Positions 50,291 to 57,394 of a DNA stretch of 64,000 bases are shown here, piece by piece; the stretch's first letter is position 1; the number at the start of each line of letters is the position of its first letter. The stretch comes from JAXLSZ01 sp046330315 (lineage in GTDB: Bacteria > Actinomycetota > Thermoleophilia > Solirubrobacterales > 70-9): the NCBI GenBank assembly GCA_046330315.1, contig JAXLSZ010000007.1:62001-126000 (forward strand). The letters are read 5' to 3'. The notes under the pieces were generated by a model that saw nothing but the letters and a program-made list of their open reading frames with translations, did no database searches and was not told where the DNA came from. The position numbers and the translations under genes are program-made.

Positions 50291-50803
50291 CTACTCCGGG
50301 CGGCGCGGGACCAGCACCGCGCGCTTGAACTCGGCGACCAGCGTCCCGTCCTGCTTGTAGACGCGGGTGTGGACCTTGACCACCCCGCGGTCCGGCTTGG
50401 AGCTGGACGGCCGCACCTCGAGCACCTCGGATTCGCAGTAGAGCGTGTCGCCGTGGAAGACCGGCGCCGGGTGGCTGAGCTCCTCCGTGGCCAGGTTGGC
50501 GATCGCCTTCCCGGAGACGTCGGATACCGACATCCCCAGGGCCAGCGAGTAGACCAGCGGCCCGACGACGACGTTCTGGCCCTGCTGGGACCCGGAGGCG
50601 TAGACGTCGTTGAGGTGGAGCGGGTGGTGGTTCATGGTGATCAGGCAGAAGAGGTGGTCGTCCGCCTCTGTGACCGTCTTGGCGGGCCAGTGCTCGTAGA
50701 CGTCGCCGACCTCGAACTCCTCGAGATAGCGCCCGTAGCGGTGTGCGCCCGAGGCCTCGCGGCTCGCCTGGTCGGTGTTCAGGTTGTGGGTCTGTTCACT
50801 CAT
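50291..50803 (-). CDS. MaoC-family hydratase, probable mesaconyl-CoA hydratase
   Basis: A 170-residue single hotdog-fold enoyl-CoA-hydratase-like protein. The hydratase region reads LITMNHHPLHLNDVYA, where the usual catalytic Asp (GDxNPLH) is replaced by Asn but His is kept; the same TMN...HPLH pattern is usual in actinobacterial mesaconyl-CoA hydratase candidates, to my knowledge. Its neighbours are a methylsuccinyl-CoA dehydrogenase-like gene and a malyl-CoA lyase, so hydration of mesaconyl-CoA to beta-methylmalyl-CoA is the likely job. Proteobacterial enzymes of this step are about twice as long. ATG at 50803 with AAGGAG upstream. The 174-bp gap upstream shows nothing else. Confidence 0.82.
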   Translation of the reverse strand: MSEQTHNLNTDQASREASGAHRYGRYLEEFEVGDVYEHWPAKTVTEADDHLFCLITMNHHPLHLNDVYASGSQQGQNVVVGPLVYSLALGMSVSDVSGKAIANLATEELSHPAPVFHGDTLYCESEVLEVRPSSSKPDRGVVKVHTRVYKQDGTLVAEFKRAVLVPRRPE

Positions 50804-50977
50804 CTGGTGGGGTGTCTCCTTGGCAGTGGTTCGCCCCTCCTCCGGCGCGGGATGCTACCCACCCCGCGCCGCCGGAGCCGCCCGCCGGGCGGCGCCACGC
50901 TGCCCGGCCGCCCGGCGGGCGCTCGAACCGCACCGACCCGGGCGGGGCCGCGGCCCCCGGGACACCGACAGCTGCGC

Positions 50978-51340
50978 CTAGCGCGCCTTCTTCAGCCGGG
51001 AGCGCTGCTCCTGGCGCTCCACGACCTGGCCGATCAGCTTCAGGACGTTGGAGTCACCCTGGGCCTTGATGTGGCCGGTCTCGTAGGCCCGGCGGTAGCC
51101 CTTCAGCGTCCCCTTCTCGGCGAGCTCGTTGAAGGTGGCGCGGTCCATCTCGACGAGCACCCGCTCGTCGCGGGCGAGGTCCTTGCGGATCTCCGGCCCG
51201 GGAAGCCGGACCCGGTAGAGCTGGATGTCGCCCCGGCCCCTGAGCTCCAGCCCGAAGACGAGCTTCAGGTTCGCCAGCGCGGGCACCTGCTCCTGCAAGC
51301 GCCGCACCGCGGTCTCGATCTGCGCGGCGGTCGACGCCAT
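50978..51340 (-). CDS. SCP2 sterol-binding domain protein
   Basis: A 120-residue single SCP2-like domain (NLKLVFGLELRGRGDIQLYRVRLPGPEI, VLVEMDRATFNELAEKGTLKGYRRAYETGHIKAQGDSNVLKLIGQVV). These small proteins bind lipids or acyl-CoA in a hydrophobic tunnel. It lies between the acyl-CoA dehydrogenase and MaoC genes on the same strand, so an accessory role in handling acyl-CoA intermediates is plausible. A strong hairpin separates it from the dehydrogenase. Confidence 0.8.
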   Translation of the reverse strand: MASTAAQIETAVRRLQEQVPALANLKLVFGLELRGRGDIQLYRVRLPGPEIRKDLARDERVLVEMDRATFNELAEKGTLKGYRRAYETGHIKAQGDSNVLKLIGQVVERQEQRSRLKKAR

Positions 51341-51349
51341 CAGACCGGC

Positions 51350-51393
51350 GAACGTCCCGGAGTGGTCGCCATAGGGGGTACTCCGGGACGTTC
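51350..51393. terminator. terminator hairpin after the acyl-CoA dehydrogenase
   Basis: Perfect 14-bp arms (51350-51363 and 51380-51393) flank a 16-nt loop between the acyl-CoA dehydrogenase stop at 51429 and the SCP2 start at 51340, both minus strand. It may separate or attenuate the two genes. Confidence 0.78.
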
Positions 51394-51428
51394 GTTGTGG
51401 GGCGCGGCGGATGAGAACCCGGTTGGAA

Positions 51429-52640
51429 TCAGATCTTGTTCCTTTGCAGGAGCTTCTTGCCGATCACCATGCGCTGGATCTCCGAGGTCCCCTCCCCGAT
51501 CAGCAGCAGCGGCGCGTCGCGGTAGAGCCGCTCGATCTCGTACTCCTTGGAGTAGCCGTAGCCACCGTGGATCCGGAACGACTGCTCGACCACCTCCTTG
51601 CCGGTCTCCGAGGCGATCAGCTTCGCCATCCCGGCCTCCAGGTCCGAGCGCTGCCCGGCGTCCTTCATCCTCGCCGCCTTCAGGGTGACCAGCCGGGCCG
51701 CCTCGATCTTCGTCGCCATGTCGGCGAGCTTGAAGAGGATCGCCTGGTGTTCGGCGATCGGCCGCCCGAAGGTCTTGCGCTCCTGGCTGTAGCGGAGGGC
51801 CAGCTCCAGCGCCCGCTGGGCGATGCCGACGCCGCGGGCGGCGACGTTCACCCTCCCGACCTCCAGCGCGTCCATCATCTGCGAGAAGCCCTTGCCCAGC
51901 CCTTCGGGCCCACCGAGGATGCGGTCCTCGGAACAGCGGTAGCCGTCGTAGACGAGCTCGGTGGACTCGACTCCCTTGTAGCCCATCTTCTTGATCTTCG
52001 GGGGGACGGTGAGGCCCTCGAACTCGCCCTCCTGGGTCTCCTTCCAGGGCTCCTTCTCGGTGATGAAGCAGGTCATCCCCTTGTGCGGCGGGTCGGCCTT
52101 CGGATCCGACTTCATCAGCACGAAGACGACGCTGGACCCGAGCCCGTTGGTGACCCACATCTTCTGACCGTTGAGCTCCCAGCGGCCGTCCTCGCTCCGG
52201 GTGGCGATGGACTTGATGCCCTGCACGTCGGAGCCGACCTCGGGCTCCGAGAGCGAGAAGGCCGCGCGGATCTCGCCGGTCGCCATCTTCGGCAGGAAGT
52301 GGCTCTTCTGCTCGTCGGTCCCGAACTTCATCAGCAGGTAGGAGCCGATGAAGTGGGTGTTGACCACGCCCGAGATCGAGATCCAGCCCCGAGAGAGCTC
52401 CTCGACGATCATCGCGTAGGTCGTCAGGTCGAGCCCCATCCCGTCGTATTCCTCGGGGATCGTCACGCCGAACAACCCGAGCTCCTTCATCTGCTCGACG
52501 ATCGGCTCGGGGAACTTGTCCTCGTGGTCGTAGCGCTCGGCGTTGGGGATGATCTCGTTGTCGACGAACTCGCGGACCATGTCCAGGATGGCGCGCTGCT
52601 CGTCGGTCTGCTCGCTGTAGGAGGCGGTGTCTACTGCCAT
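51429..52640 (-). CDS. acyl-CoA dehydrogenase, probable methylsuccinyl-CoA dehydrogenase
   Basis: A 403-residue FAD acyl-CoA dehydrogenase. Family motifs are AAFSLSEPEVGSDVQGIKS and MWVTNGLGSSVVFVLM, and the catalytic base is Glu383 in LLIGEGTSEIQRMVIG. By itself it could be a short- or branched-chain enzyme. The MaoC hydratase and malyl-CoA lyase beside it, and ccr plus ethylmalonyl-CoA mutase nearby, make methylsuccinyl-CoA to mesaconyl-CoA the best guess. The proteobacterial enzyme of this step is longer. ATG at 52640. Confidence 0.85.
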   Translation of the reverse strand: MAVDTASYSEQTDEQRAILDMVREFVDNEIIPNAERYDHEDKFPEPIVEQMKELGLFGVTIPEEYDGMGLDLTTYAMIVEELSRGWISISGVVNTHFIGSYLLMKFGTDEQKSHFLPKMATGEIRAAFSLSEPEVGSDVQGIKSIATRSEDGRWELNGQKMWVTNGLGSSVVFVLMKSDPKADPPHKGMTCFITEKEPWKETQEGEFEGLTVPPKIKKMGYKGVESTELVYDGYRCSEDRILGGPEGLGKGFSQMMDALEVGRVNVAARGVGIAQRALELALRYSQERKTFGRPIAEHQAILFKLADMATKIEAARLVTLKAARMKDAGQRSDLEAGMAKLIASETGKEVVEQSFRIHGGYGYSKEYEIERLYRDAPLLLIGEGTSEIQRMVIGKKLLQRNKI

Positions 52641-52731
52641 TTCTCCAGTCCGTGTGTCGGTTTGAGGGCGGGCTCGGTTCGGTTACGCGGGAGCGCGCCG
52701 GGGGGTCGAAGAATAGCTGCGCGGGGCGGGC

Positions 52732-53148
52732 TCAGCGGGCCGCGGCGGGATCGCCCGGCGCCGGCCTGGCGACCCGGAAGGCGACCGGCAGGCGCTCGAG
52801 GTCTCGCAGCCTGCGCACGATCCGGTCGGCCCGCTCGTCGAAGCTGCGGACGGTCAGCTGCTCGCGCTTGGCCTCGGCGAGGCGGCGCTCGATCGCCATC
52901 TCGCGGGCCTCCAGCCTCGACAGAGCCTCCTCGACCCGTGCGGCCAGGTCGGCCAGCCGCCCCGGGCTTGCGGCCTCGGCGCGCCCGGCGGCCTTGCGGG
53001 CGTCCTGCGCCAGGCGCAGCGCCTCGCGCGCCACGGACAGCGCGTCATCCAGGCGCTCCTCCAGGCCGGGCCCGGGGGGCTCCAGGGCCTCGCGGTCCTC
53101 GGGGATCAGCCAGTCGGCGGTGCTACCGCGATCGTCGAGGGGCTGCAT
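52732..53148 (-). CDS. coiled-coil hypothetical protein
   Basis: A 138-residue, highly charged helical protein (ERLDDALSVAREALRLAQDARKAAGRAEAA ... LADLAARVEEALSRLEAREMAIERRLAEAKREQL) that is almost certainly a coiled coil, with a short acidic start. Function unknown. It lies between divergent citE-like and acyl-CoA dehydrogenase genes. ATG at 53148 is used because the longer reading runs antisense through the lyase gene. A TACATT hexamer ends 10 nt upstream, giving at most a very short leader. Confidence 0.62.
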   Translation of the reverse strand: MQPLDDRGSTADWLIPEDREALEPPGPGLEERLDDALSVAREALRLAQDARKAAGRAEAASPGRLADLAARVEEALSRLEAREMAIERRLAEAKREQLTVRSFDERADRIVRRLRDLERLPVAFRVARPAPGDPAAAR

Positions 53149-53304
53149 CGGCGCCCCGAATGTAGCGGCGGGGGTGGCGGCAAAGCCGGCACCGGGCGGC
53201 GACGTGGGCCGTGTCGCAGCCCTGCCGGGCCGCTCGACAGCCCGGGTCGCCGCGGGCCGGGCCGCGAAGCAGCCCGGGTCGCCCGATATGTAGATTTCGC
53301 CGCC

Positions 53305-54357
53305 GTGAGAAACCCCAGAGACTTCTTCCAGCCTCAGGCGATCGGCGCCCCCGAGCCGCTCCGCGAGATCCCGATCAAGCCCTCGCGGATGATCCACTTC
53401 CTCGACTTCTCGAACGAGAAGATGGTGGCCAAGGCGCCCGACATCGCCGCCAAGACCGACATCCTCCTCGGCAACCTCGAGGATGCGATCCCCGTGGACC
53501 GCAAGGAGGCCGCCCGCGCCGGCCTGGTCAAGGCAGCCAAGGAGTCGGACCTCGGGCAGACCGCCCTCTGGACCCGGGTCAACTCGCTCGAGAGCCCCTG
53601 GGTGCTCGACGACCTGACCACGCTGGTGACCGAGATCGGCGACGTGCTGGAGGTCGTGATGGTGCCCAAGGTCGAGGGCCCCTGGGACATCCATTACGTG
53701 GACCGCCTGCTCGCCCAGCTCGAGGCCAAGGCCGGTCTGGAGCGGCCGATCCTCGTGCACGCGATCCTCGAGACGGCGCAGGGAGTCGTCAACCTCGAGG
53801 AGATCGCCGCAGCCAGCCCCCGTATGCAGGGGATGAGCTTCGGCCCCGCCGACCTCGCGGCCTCGCGCCGGATGAAGACCACCCGGGTCGGCGGCGGCCA
53901 CCCCGGCTACCGGGTGATGGAGGACCCCGAGGACCCCGAGAATCCCGGTGAGAGCCGCGTCAGCGCCCAGCAGGATCTCTGGCACTACTCGATCGCCCGC
54001 ATGGTCGACGCCTGCGCGGCGACCGGGATCCTGCCCTTCTACGGCCCCTTCGGCGACATCAAGGACACGGCGGGGTGCGAGACGCAGTTCCGCGCCGCCT
54101 TCCTGATGGGCTGCGTCGGGGCCTGGTCCCTGCACCCCGCGCAGATAGATGTCGCCAAGAAGGTCTTCAGCCCGCCCGCCGAAGAGGTCCGCTTCGCCAG
54201 GAAGGTTCTGGAGGCGATCCCCGACGGCCGCGGCGTCCACATGATCGACGGCAAGATGCAGGACGACGCGACCTGGAAGCAGTGCAAGGTGATGGTCGAG
54301 CTGGCCGAGATGCTGGCCGCCAAGGACCCCGAGCTGGCCGAGGCCTACGGGCTCTAG
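53305..54357 (+). CDS. malyl-CoA / beta-methylmalyl-CoA lyase (CitE-like)
   Basis: A 350-residue HpcH/HpaI-type lyase close to L-malyl-CoA/beta-methylmalyl-CoA lyases. Marks are NLEDAIPVDRKEAAR (acidic metal ligand), ALWTRVNSLES, MVPKVEGPWDIHYVD, ILETAQGVVNLEEIAAASPRM, MSFGPADLAAS and WSLHPAQIDVAKKVFSPP. It splits beta-methylmalyl-CoA into glyoxylate and propionyl-CoA and can also make malyl-CoA, the last steps of the ethylmalonyl-CoA pathway. GTG start; TAGATT (53291-53296) ends 8 nt upstream, suggesting leaderless expression. Its last codons and stop are repeated three more times downstream. Confidence 0.9.
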   Translation: MRNPRDFFQPQAIGAPEPLREIPIKPSRMIHFLDFSNEKMVAKAPDIAAKTDILLGNLEDAIPVDRKEAARAGLVKAAKESDLGQTALWTRVNSLESPWVLDDLTTLVTEIGDVLEVVMVPKVEGPWDIHYVDRLLAQLEAKAGLERPILVHAILETAQGVVNLEEIAAASPRMQGMSFGPADLAASRRMKTTRVGGGHPGYRVMEDPEDPENPGESRVSAQQDLWHYSIARMVDACAATGILPFYGPFGDIKDTAGCETQFRAAFLMGCVGAWSLHPAQIDVAKKVFSPPAEEVRFARKVLEAIPDGRGVHMIDGKMQDDATWKQCKVMVELAEMLAAKDPELAEAYGL

Positions 54358-54484
54358 CGGCGTCGGACCCCGAGCTGGCCGAGGCCTGCCGGCTCTAGCG
54401 GCGTCGGACCCCGAGCTGGCCGAGGCCTGCGGGCTCTAGCGGCGTCGGACCCCGAGCTGGCCGAGGCCTGCCGGCTCTAGCGGC
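54325..54484. repeat. 41-bp tandem repeat, four copies, made from the citE-like 3' end
   Basis: The terminal segment of the lyase gene (GACCCCGAGCTGGCCGAGGC through the TAG and GCGGCGTCG) recurs with a 41-bp period at about 54326, 54367, 54408 and 54449. Each copy keeps a CTCTAG, whose CTAG gives a stop codon on both strands. The convergent esterase gene reads through the last copy and stops at the CTAG of the previous one. Confidence 0.93.
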
Positions 54485-55716
54485 GTCGGACCCTGAAGGC
54501 CGCACGGTCGGCCGGGCCCGCCGCCCCGCCGTACAGCGCGGACTCCGAAGACGTGCCTTCCCGGCCCCACCGTGTAGGTGCGGGGAGAGCGGCAGGGTGA
54601 GAACTCCACCGCCCCGATGCGACACTCGAACCGTGACCCCGGACGGCTCGAGCCGAAGGCGAACGACACCCTGACTCGCCGCCTCGCCGTGACGATCACG
54701 GCCGGGGGGCGCTTGCGGATCTGGGCTCGGGGCGGCGGCGGGTGCCCGGCAACGACGCGCCGGATGAACCCCGTGATCGCGGCCGTTTCCCCGGTGGCGT
54801 CGGTGGGGGAACCCACCGCCTCGTTGATCCCCTCGTGGTCGAGCGGCACCTGGAGGACGGACTGTGCGGAGTCCTGGCCCAGGGCGGCCGCCATCGCCCG
54901 GTTGTTCGCGCCGCTCGCCGCCCGGTTCTGGGTGATCAGCAGGAACGGAGGATCGCCGGGATCGGCGAAGCGGATCGGCGAGGCCTTGGCCCAGGCGCCG
55001 GTCAAGGCATTCTCGGCGGGGGTGCCGAACGCGTTGTAGTAGAGGGCGGCGTCAGGGGAAGAGGCGCGCGCGACGATGTCGAAGCCGGCGGTGTCGAGCG
55101 AGACGACCCCGCGGATGCGCCCGGGGCTCACCGAGTAGGCCTGAAGGTAGGTGGGATCGGTGCCGGCCAGGGAGACAAGGTGAGCGCCGGCCGAATGACC
55201 GATCAGAACGATCCGGGTGGGATCGCCGCCGTAGCCGGCGGCGTTGCGGTCAAGCCAGGCCACCGCCTCACCGAGATCATGAGGATGGTCGGGAAAGAGA
55301 ACCCGGTCGGGGTTGGTGAGGTCGATCGGGTCCGGGGAGAGCCGGTAGTTGACGCTCGCGAAGAGGTATCCGGAGCCGGTGAACAGGTTCGCCTTGTTGA
55401 GGATCCTGTAGGCCTTGTCGCCCCTCCTCCAGCCGCCGCCGTGGACGTAGACCACCAGCGGGCGCCGCGCGCCCGGGTCGAGACCCGCGGGGACGTAGAG
55501 GTCGAGCCGGTTGAGACCGGGCGGCGAGACGGGCGAGTCGAGGTCGTAGCTCACCGTGTGCTTGACGTAGGACGCAACCGCCGAGCCCGGCCAGGAGGCC
55601 ATGGCGAGGCCCGCGAGCAACGCGGCGAGCACCCGGCACCGGGTCCGGCGACTGCCGCCGGGAGCCCCGGGCTCTGCCTGCCGGGCGCCCGCCCTCCTTG
55701 AGTCCGAGAAGGTCAC
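54436..55716 (-). CDS. secreted alpha/beta-hydrolase (carboxylesterase) with C-terminal beta domain
   Basis: About 427 residues. After a signal-like start (VLAALLAGLAMASWPGSAVAS) comes an esterase of the Aes/lipase type: oxyanion motif VYVHGGGWRRGDK, nucleophile elbow GHSAGAH, and acid and His in PLDHEGINEA. The last 120 residues include a small beta domain with two cysteines (RFECRIGAVEFSPCRSPRTYTVGPGRHVFGVRAV). The C-terminal dozen residues are encoded by the citE-derived repeat, so the natural tail has been changed or extended by it. GTG at 55716 is my choice among several starts and is uncertain. Confidence 0.8.
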   Translation of the reverse strand: MTFSDSRRAGARQAEPGAPGGSRRTRCRVLAALLAGLAMASWPGSAVASYVKHTVSYDLDSPVSPPGLNRLDLYVPAGLDPGARRPLVVYVHGGGWRRGDKAYRILNKANLFTGSGYLFASVNYRLSPDPIDLTNPDRVLFPDHPHDLGEAVAWLDRNAAGYGGDPTRIVLIGHSAGAHLVSLAGTDPTYLQAYSVSPGRIRGVVSLDTAGFDIVARASSPDAALYYNAFGTPAENALTGAWAKASPIRFADPGDPPFLLITQNRAASGANNRAMAAALGQDSAQSVLQVPLDHEGINEAVGSPTDATGETAAITGFIRRVVAGHPPPPRAQIRKRPPAVIVTARRRVRVSFAFGSSRPGSRFECRIGAVEFSPCRSPRTYTVGPGRHVFGVRAVRRGGGPGRPCGLQGPTPLEPAGLGQLGVRRR

Positions 55717-55825
55717 GGTCCGATAGCAAATCTCTCTCCGCCCCCCGGCACAAGGGGCCCTGGGGCTATTCCTTTCCCACACCGGGGTGTTGTCCCCGAG
55801 GGAAGCCAACCGCCTCGCCGAACCG

Positions 55826-55839
55826 CCCCCCCCCCCCCC
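55826..55839 (+). repeat. C14 homopolymer tract
   Basis: Fourteen consecutive C lie in the 303-bp gene-free gap upstream of the esterase. They could be slippage-prone or a sequencing artefact. The same gap also holds palindromic element C and the trpB 3'-end copy. Confidence 0.95.
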
Positions 55840-55887
55840 ACGGGGGCCGATTGGCTCGCTCAGCCCGCCCCCGGGAGCTCCCCCGCC

Positions 55888-55935
55888 CTCGCTGAACCGG
55901 ACCGGCACCCATAGGGGTGCCAACCGTTCAGCGAG
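55888..55935. repeat. 48-bp double-palindrome element, copy C
   Basis: Outer 10-bp arms CTCGCTGAAC (55888-55897) and GTTCAGCGAG (55926-55935) are perfect inverse complements, with an inner palindrome GGCACC/GGTGCC (55904-55921). Unlike copies A and B it lies between two genes of the same direction. Confidence 0.88.
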
Positions 55936-55986
55936 CGGTGGCGGGCGGGGGCGGCGCGGGCGGGTTCGGGCGGCGAAGGCGGCGCG

Positions 55987-56040
55987 GGCTCAGGAGATCG
56001 CCGGGGGTCTCGGGCGGGCTCAGGAGATCGCCGGGGCCTC
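55987..56040. repeat. 30-bp duplication of the trpB 3' end
   Basis: GGGCTCAGGAGATCGCCGGG occurs at 55987 and 56017, 30 bp apart. The second is the true trpB end; the first repeats its last codons and TGA stop (minus strand) downstream. Confidence 0.85.
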
Positions 56041-57384
56041 GGGCAGGCTGGCCAGAGCCTTCTCCATCTCGGCCTCGGAGAACTCGAGGTCCTCGAGCTC
56101 GCCGGCGTGGAAGGCGGCGTAGGCCGACATGTCGAAGTGCCCGTGGCCGCAGACGTTGACGAGGATGACGCGCTCCTCGCCGGCCTGCTTGGCCTCCTCG
56201 GCCTCGTCGATCGCCGCCCGGATCGCGTGGGCCGGCTCGGGCGCCGGGATGATCCCCTCGCAACCGGCGAAGCGCACCGCCGCCTCGAAGGCGGCGTTCT
56301 GGGCGATCGCCCTCGCCTCCACCAGGCCTTCCTTGACCAGGGCGCATAGGCTCGGGGCGTCGCCGTGGTAGCGCAGGCCGCCGGCGTGCACGGGGGGCGG
56401 CACGAAGTCGTGGCCGAGCGTGTACATCGGCATCATCGGGGTCATCCCGACCGTGTCGCCGAAGTCGTAGGCGTAGACGCCGCGGGTGAGGGTGGGGCAG
56501 GCGGCCGGCTCGGCGGCGACGAAGCGCGTGTTCTTCCCCTCGCGGAGGTTCGCCCGGATGAACGGGTAGGCGACCCCGGCGAAATTCGAGCCGCCGCCCA
56601 CGCAGCCGACCACGACGTCGGGGTACTCCCCGGCCATCTCCAGGGCGGCGATCGCCTCCTGGCCGATCACCGTCTGGTGCAGGCAGACGTGGTTGAGGAC
56701 TGAGCCGAGCGAGTAGTTGGTGTCCTCGCTTCCGGCCGCCACCTCGACCGCCTCGGAGATCGCGATGCCGAGGCTCCCGGTGGGATGCTCGGCCTGCGAG
56801 CGGCCGGCCTCGGTGAGGTCGGAGGGGCTGCGGTGCACGGTCCCCCCCCAGGTCTCGATCATCGCCCGCCGGTAGGGCTTCTGGTCGTAGGAGACGCCGA
56901 CCATGAAGACCTCGCACTCGAGCCCGAACAGCCTGCAGGCCAGCGCCAGCGAGGACCCCCACTGCCCGGCTCCCGTCTCGGTGGCGAGCTTGCGAATCCC
57001 TGCCTCGCGGTTGAAGTAGGCCTGGGGAACCGCGGTGTTCGGCTTGTGGGAGCCGGCGGGCGAGACGCCCTCGTACTTGTAGTAGATGTGCGCCGGCGTG
57101 TCGATCTCGCGCTCCAGCCTGCGGGCCCGGATCAGCGGCGTCGGGCGCCAGAGCTTGTAGATCTCGCGGACCTCCTCGGGGATGCCGATCTCCGGCTCGC
57201 CGGAGACCTCCTGCTCGATCAGCGCCATCGGGAAGATCGGCGCCAGGTCCGGCGGCCCCGCCGGCTCGCCCGTCTGGGGGCTCAGCGGGGGCAGGGGCTC
57301 GCCCGGCAGGTCGGGCAGCAGGTTCACCCACGACGTGGGGATCGCGGACTCGGGCAGCTGGTACTTCGTCGTCTCCTCGCTCAT
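56020..57384 (-). CDS. trpB: tryptophan synthase beta chain, TrpB2 type
   Basis: A 454-residue PLP enzyme of the TrpB2 (TrpB-like) group, which joins indole or another nucleophile with serine. The PLP lysine is Lys114 in GVSPAGSHKPNTA, and the PLP-phosphate loop is VGCVGGGSNFAG. The length and N-terminal extension (LPESAIPTSWVNLLPDLP) are typical of TrpB2, longer than TrpB1. No trpA is adjacent, in keeping with TrpB2, which often stands alone. ATG at 57384 is preferred over one 24 nt upstream because TAGACT (57392-57397, minus strand) ends 7 nt before it. The gene starts 10 bp after the pckG stop. Confidence 0.92.
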   Translation of the reverse strand: MSEETTKYQLPESAIPTSWVNLLPDLPGEPLPPLSPQTGEPAGPPDLAPIFPMALIEQEVSGEPEIGIPEEVREIYKLWRPTPLIRARRLEREIDTPAHIYYKYEGVSPAGSHKPNTAVPQAYFNREAGIRKLATETGAGQWGSSLALACRLFGLECEVFMVGVSYDQKPYRRAMIETWGGTVHRSPSDLTEAGRSQAEHPTGSLGIAISEAVEVAAGSEDTNYSLGSVLNHVCLHQTVIGQEAIAALEMAGEYPDVVVGCVGGGSNFAGVAYPFIRANLREGKNTRFVAAEPAACPTLTRGVYAYDFGDTVGMTPMMPMYTLGHDFVPPPVHAGGLRYHGDAPSLCALVKEGLVEARAIAQNAAFEAAVRFAGCEGIIPAPEPAHAIRAAIDEAEEAKQAGEERVILVNVCGHGHFDMSAYAAFHAGELEDLEFSEAEMEKALASLPEAPAIS

Positions 57385-57394
57385 GGGAGCGAGT

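Noticed and set aside
52732..54240. Long minus-strand frame through the malyl-CoA lyase gene
   Set aside because: Only the part up to 53148 stands as a coiled-coil protein; upstream it is antisense to the lyase.
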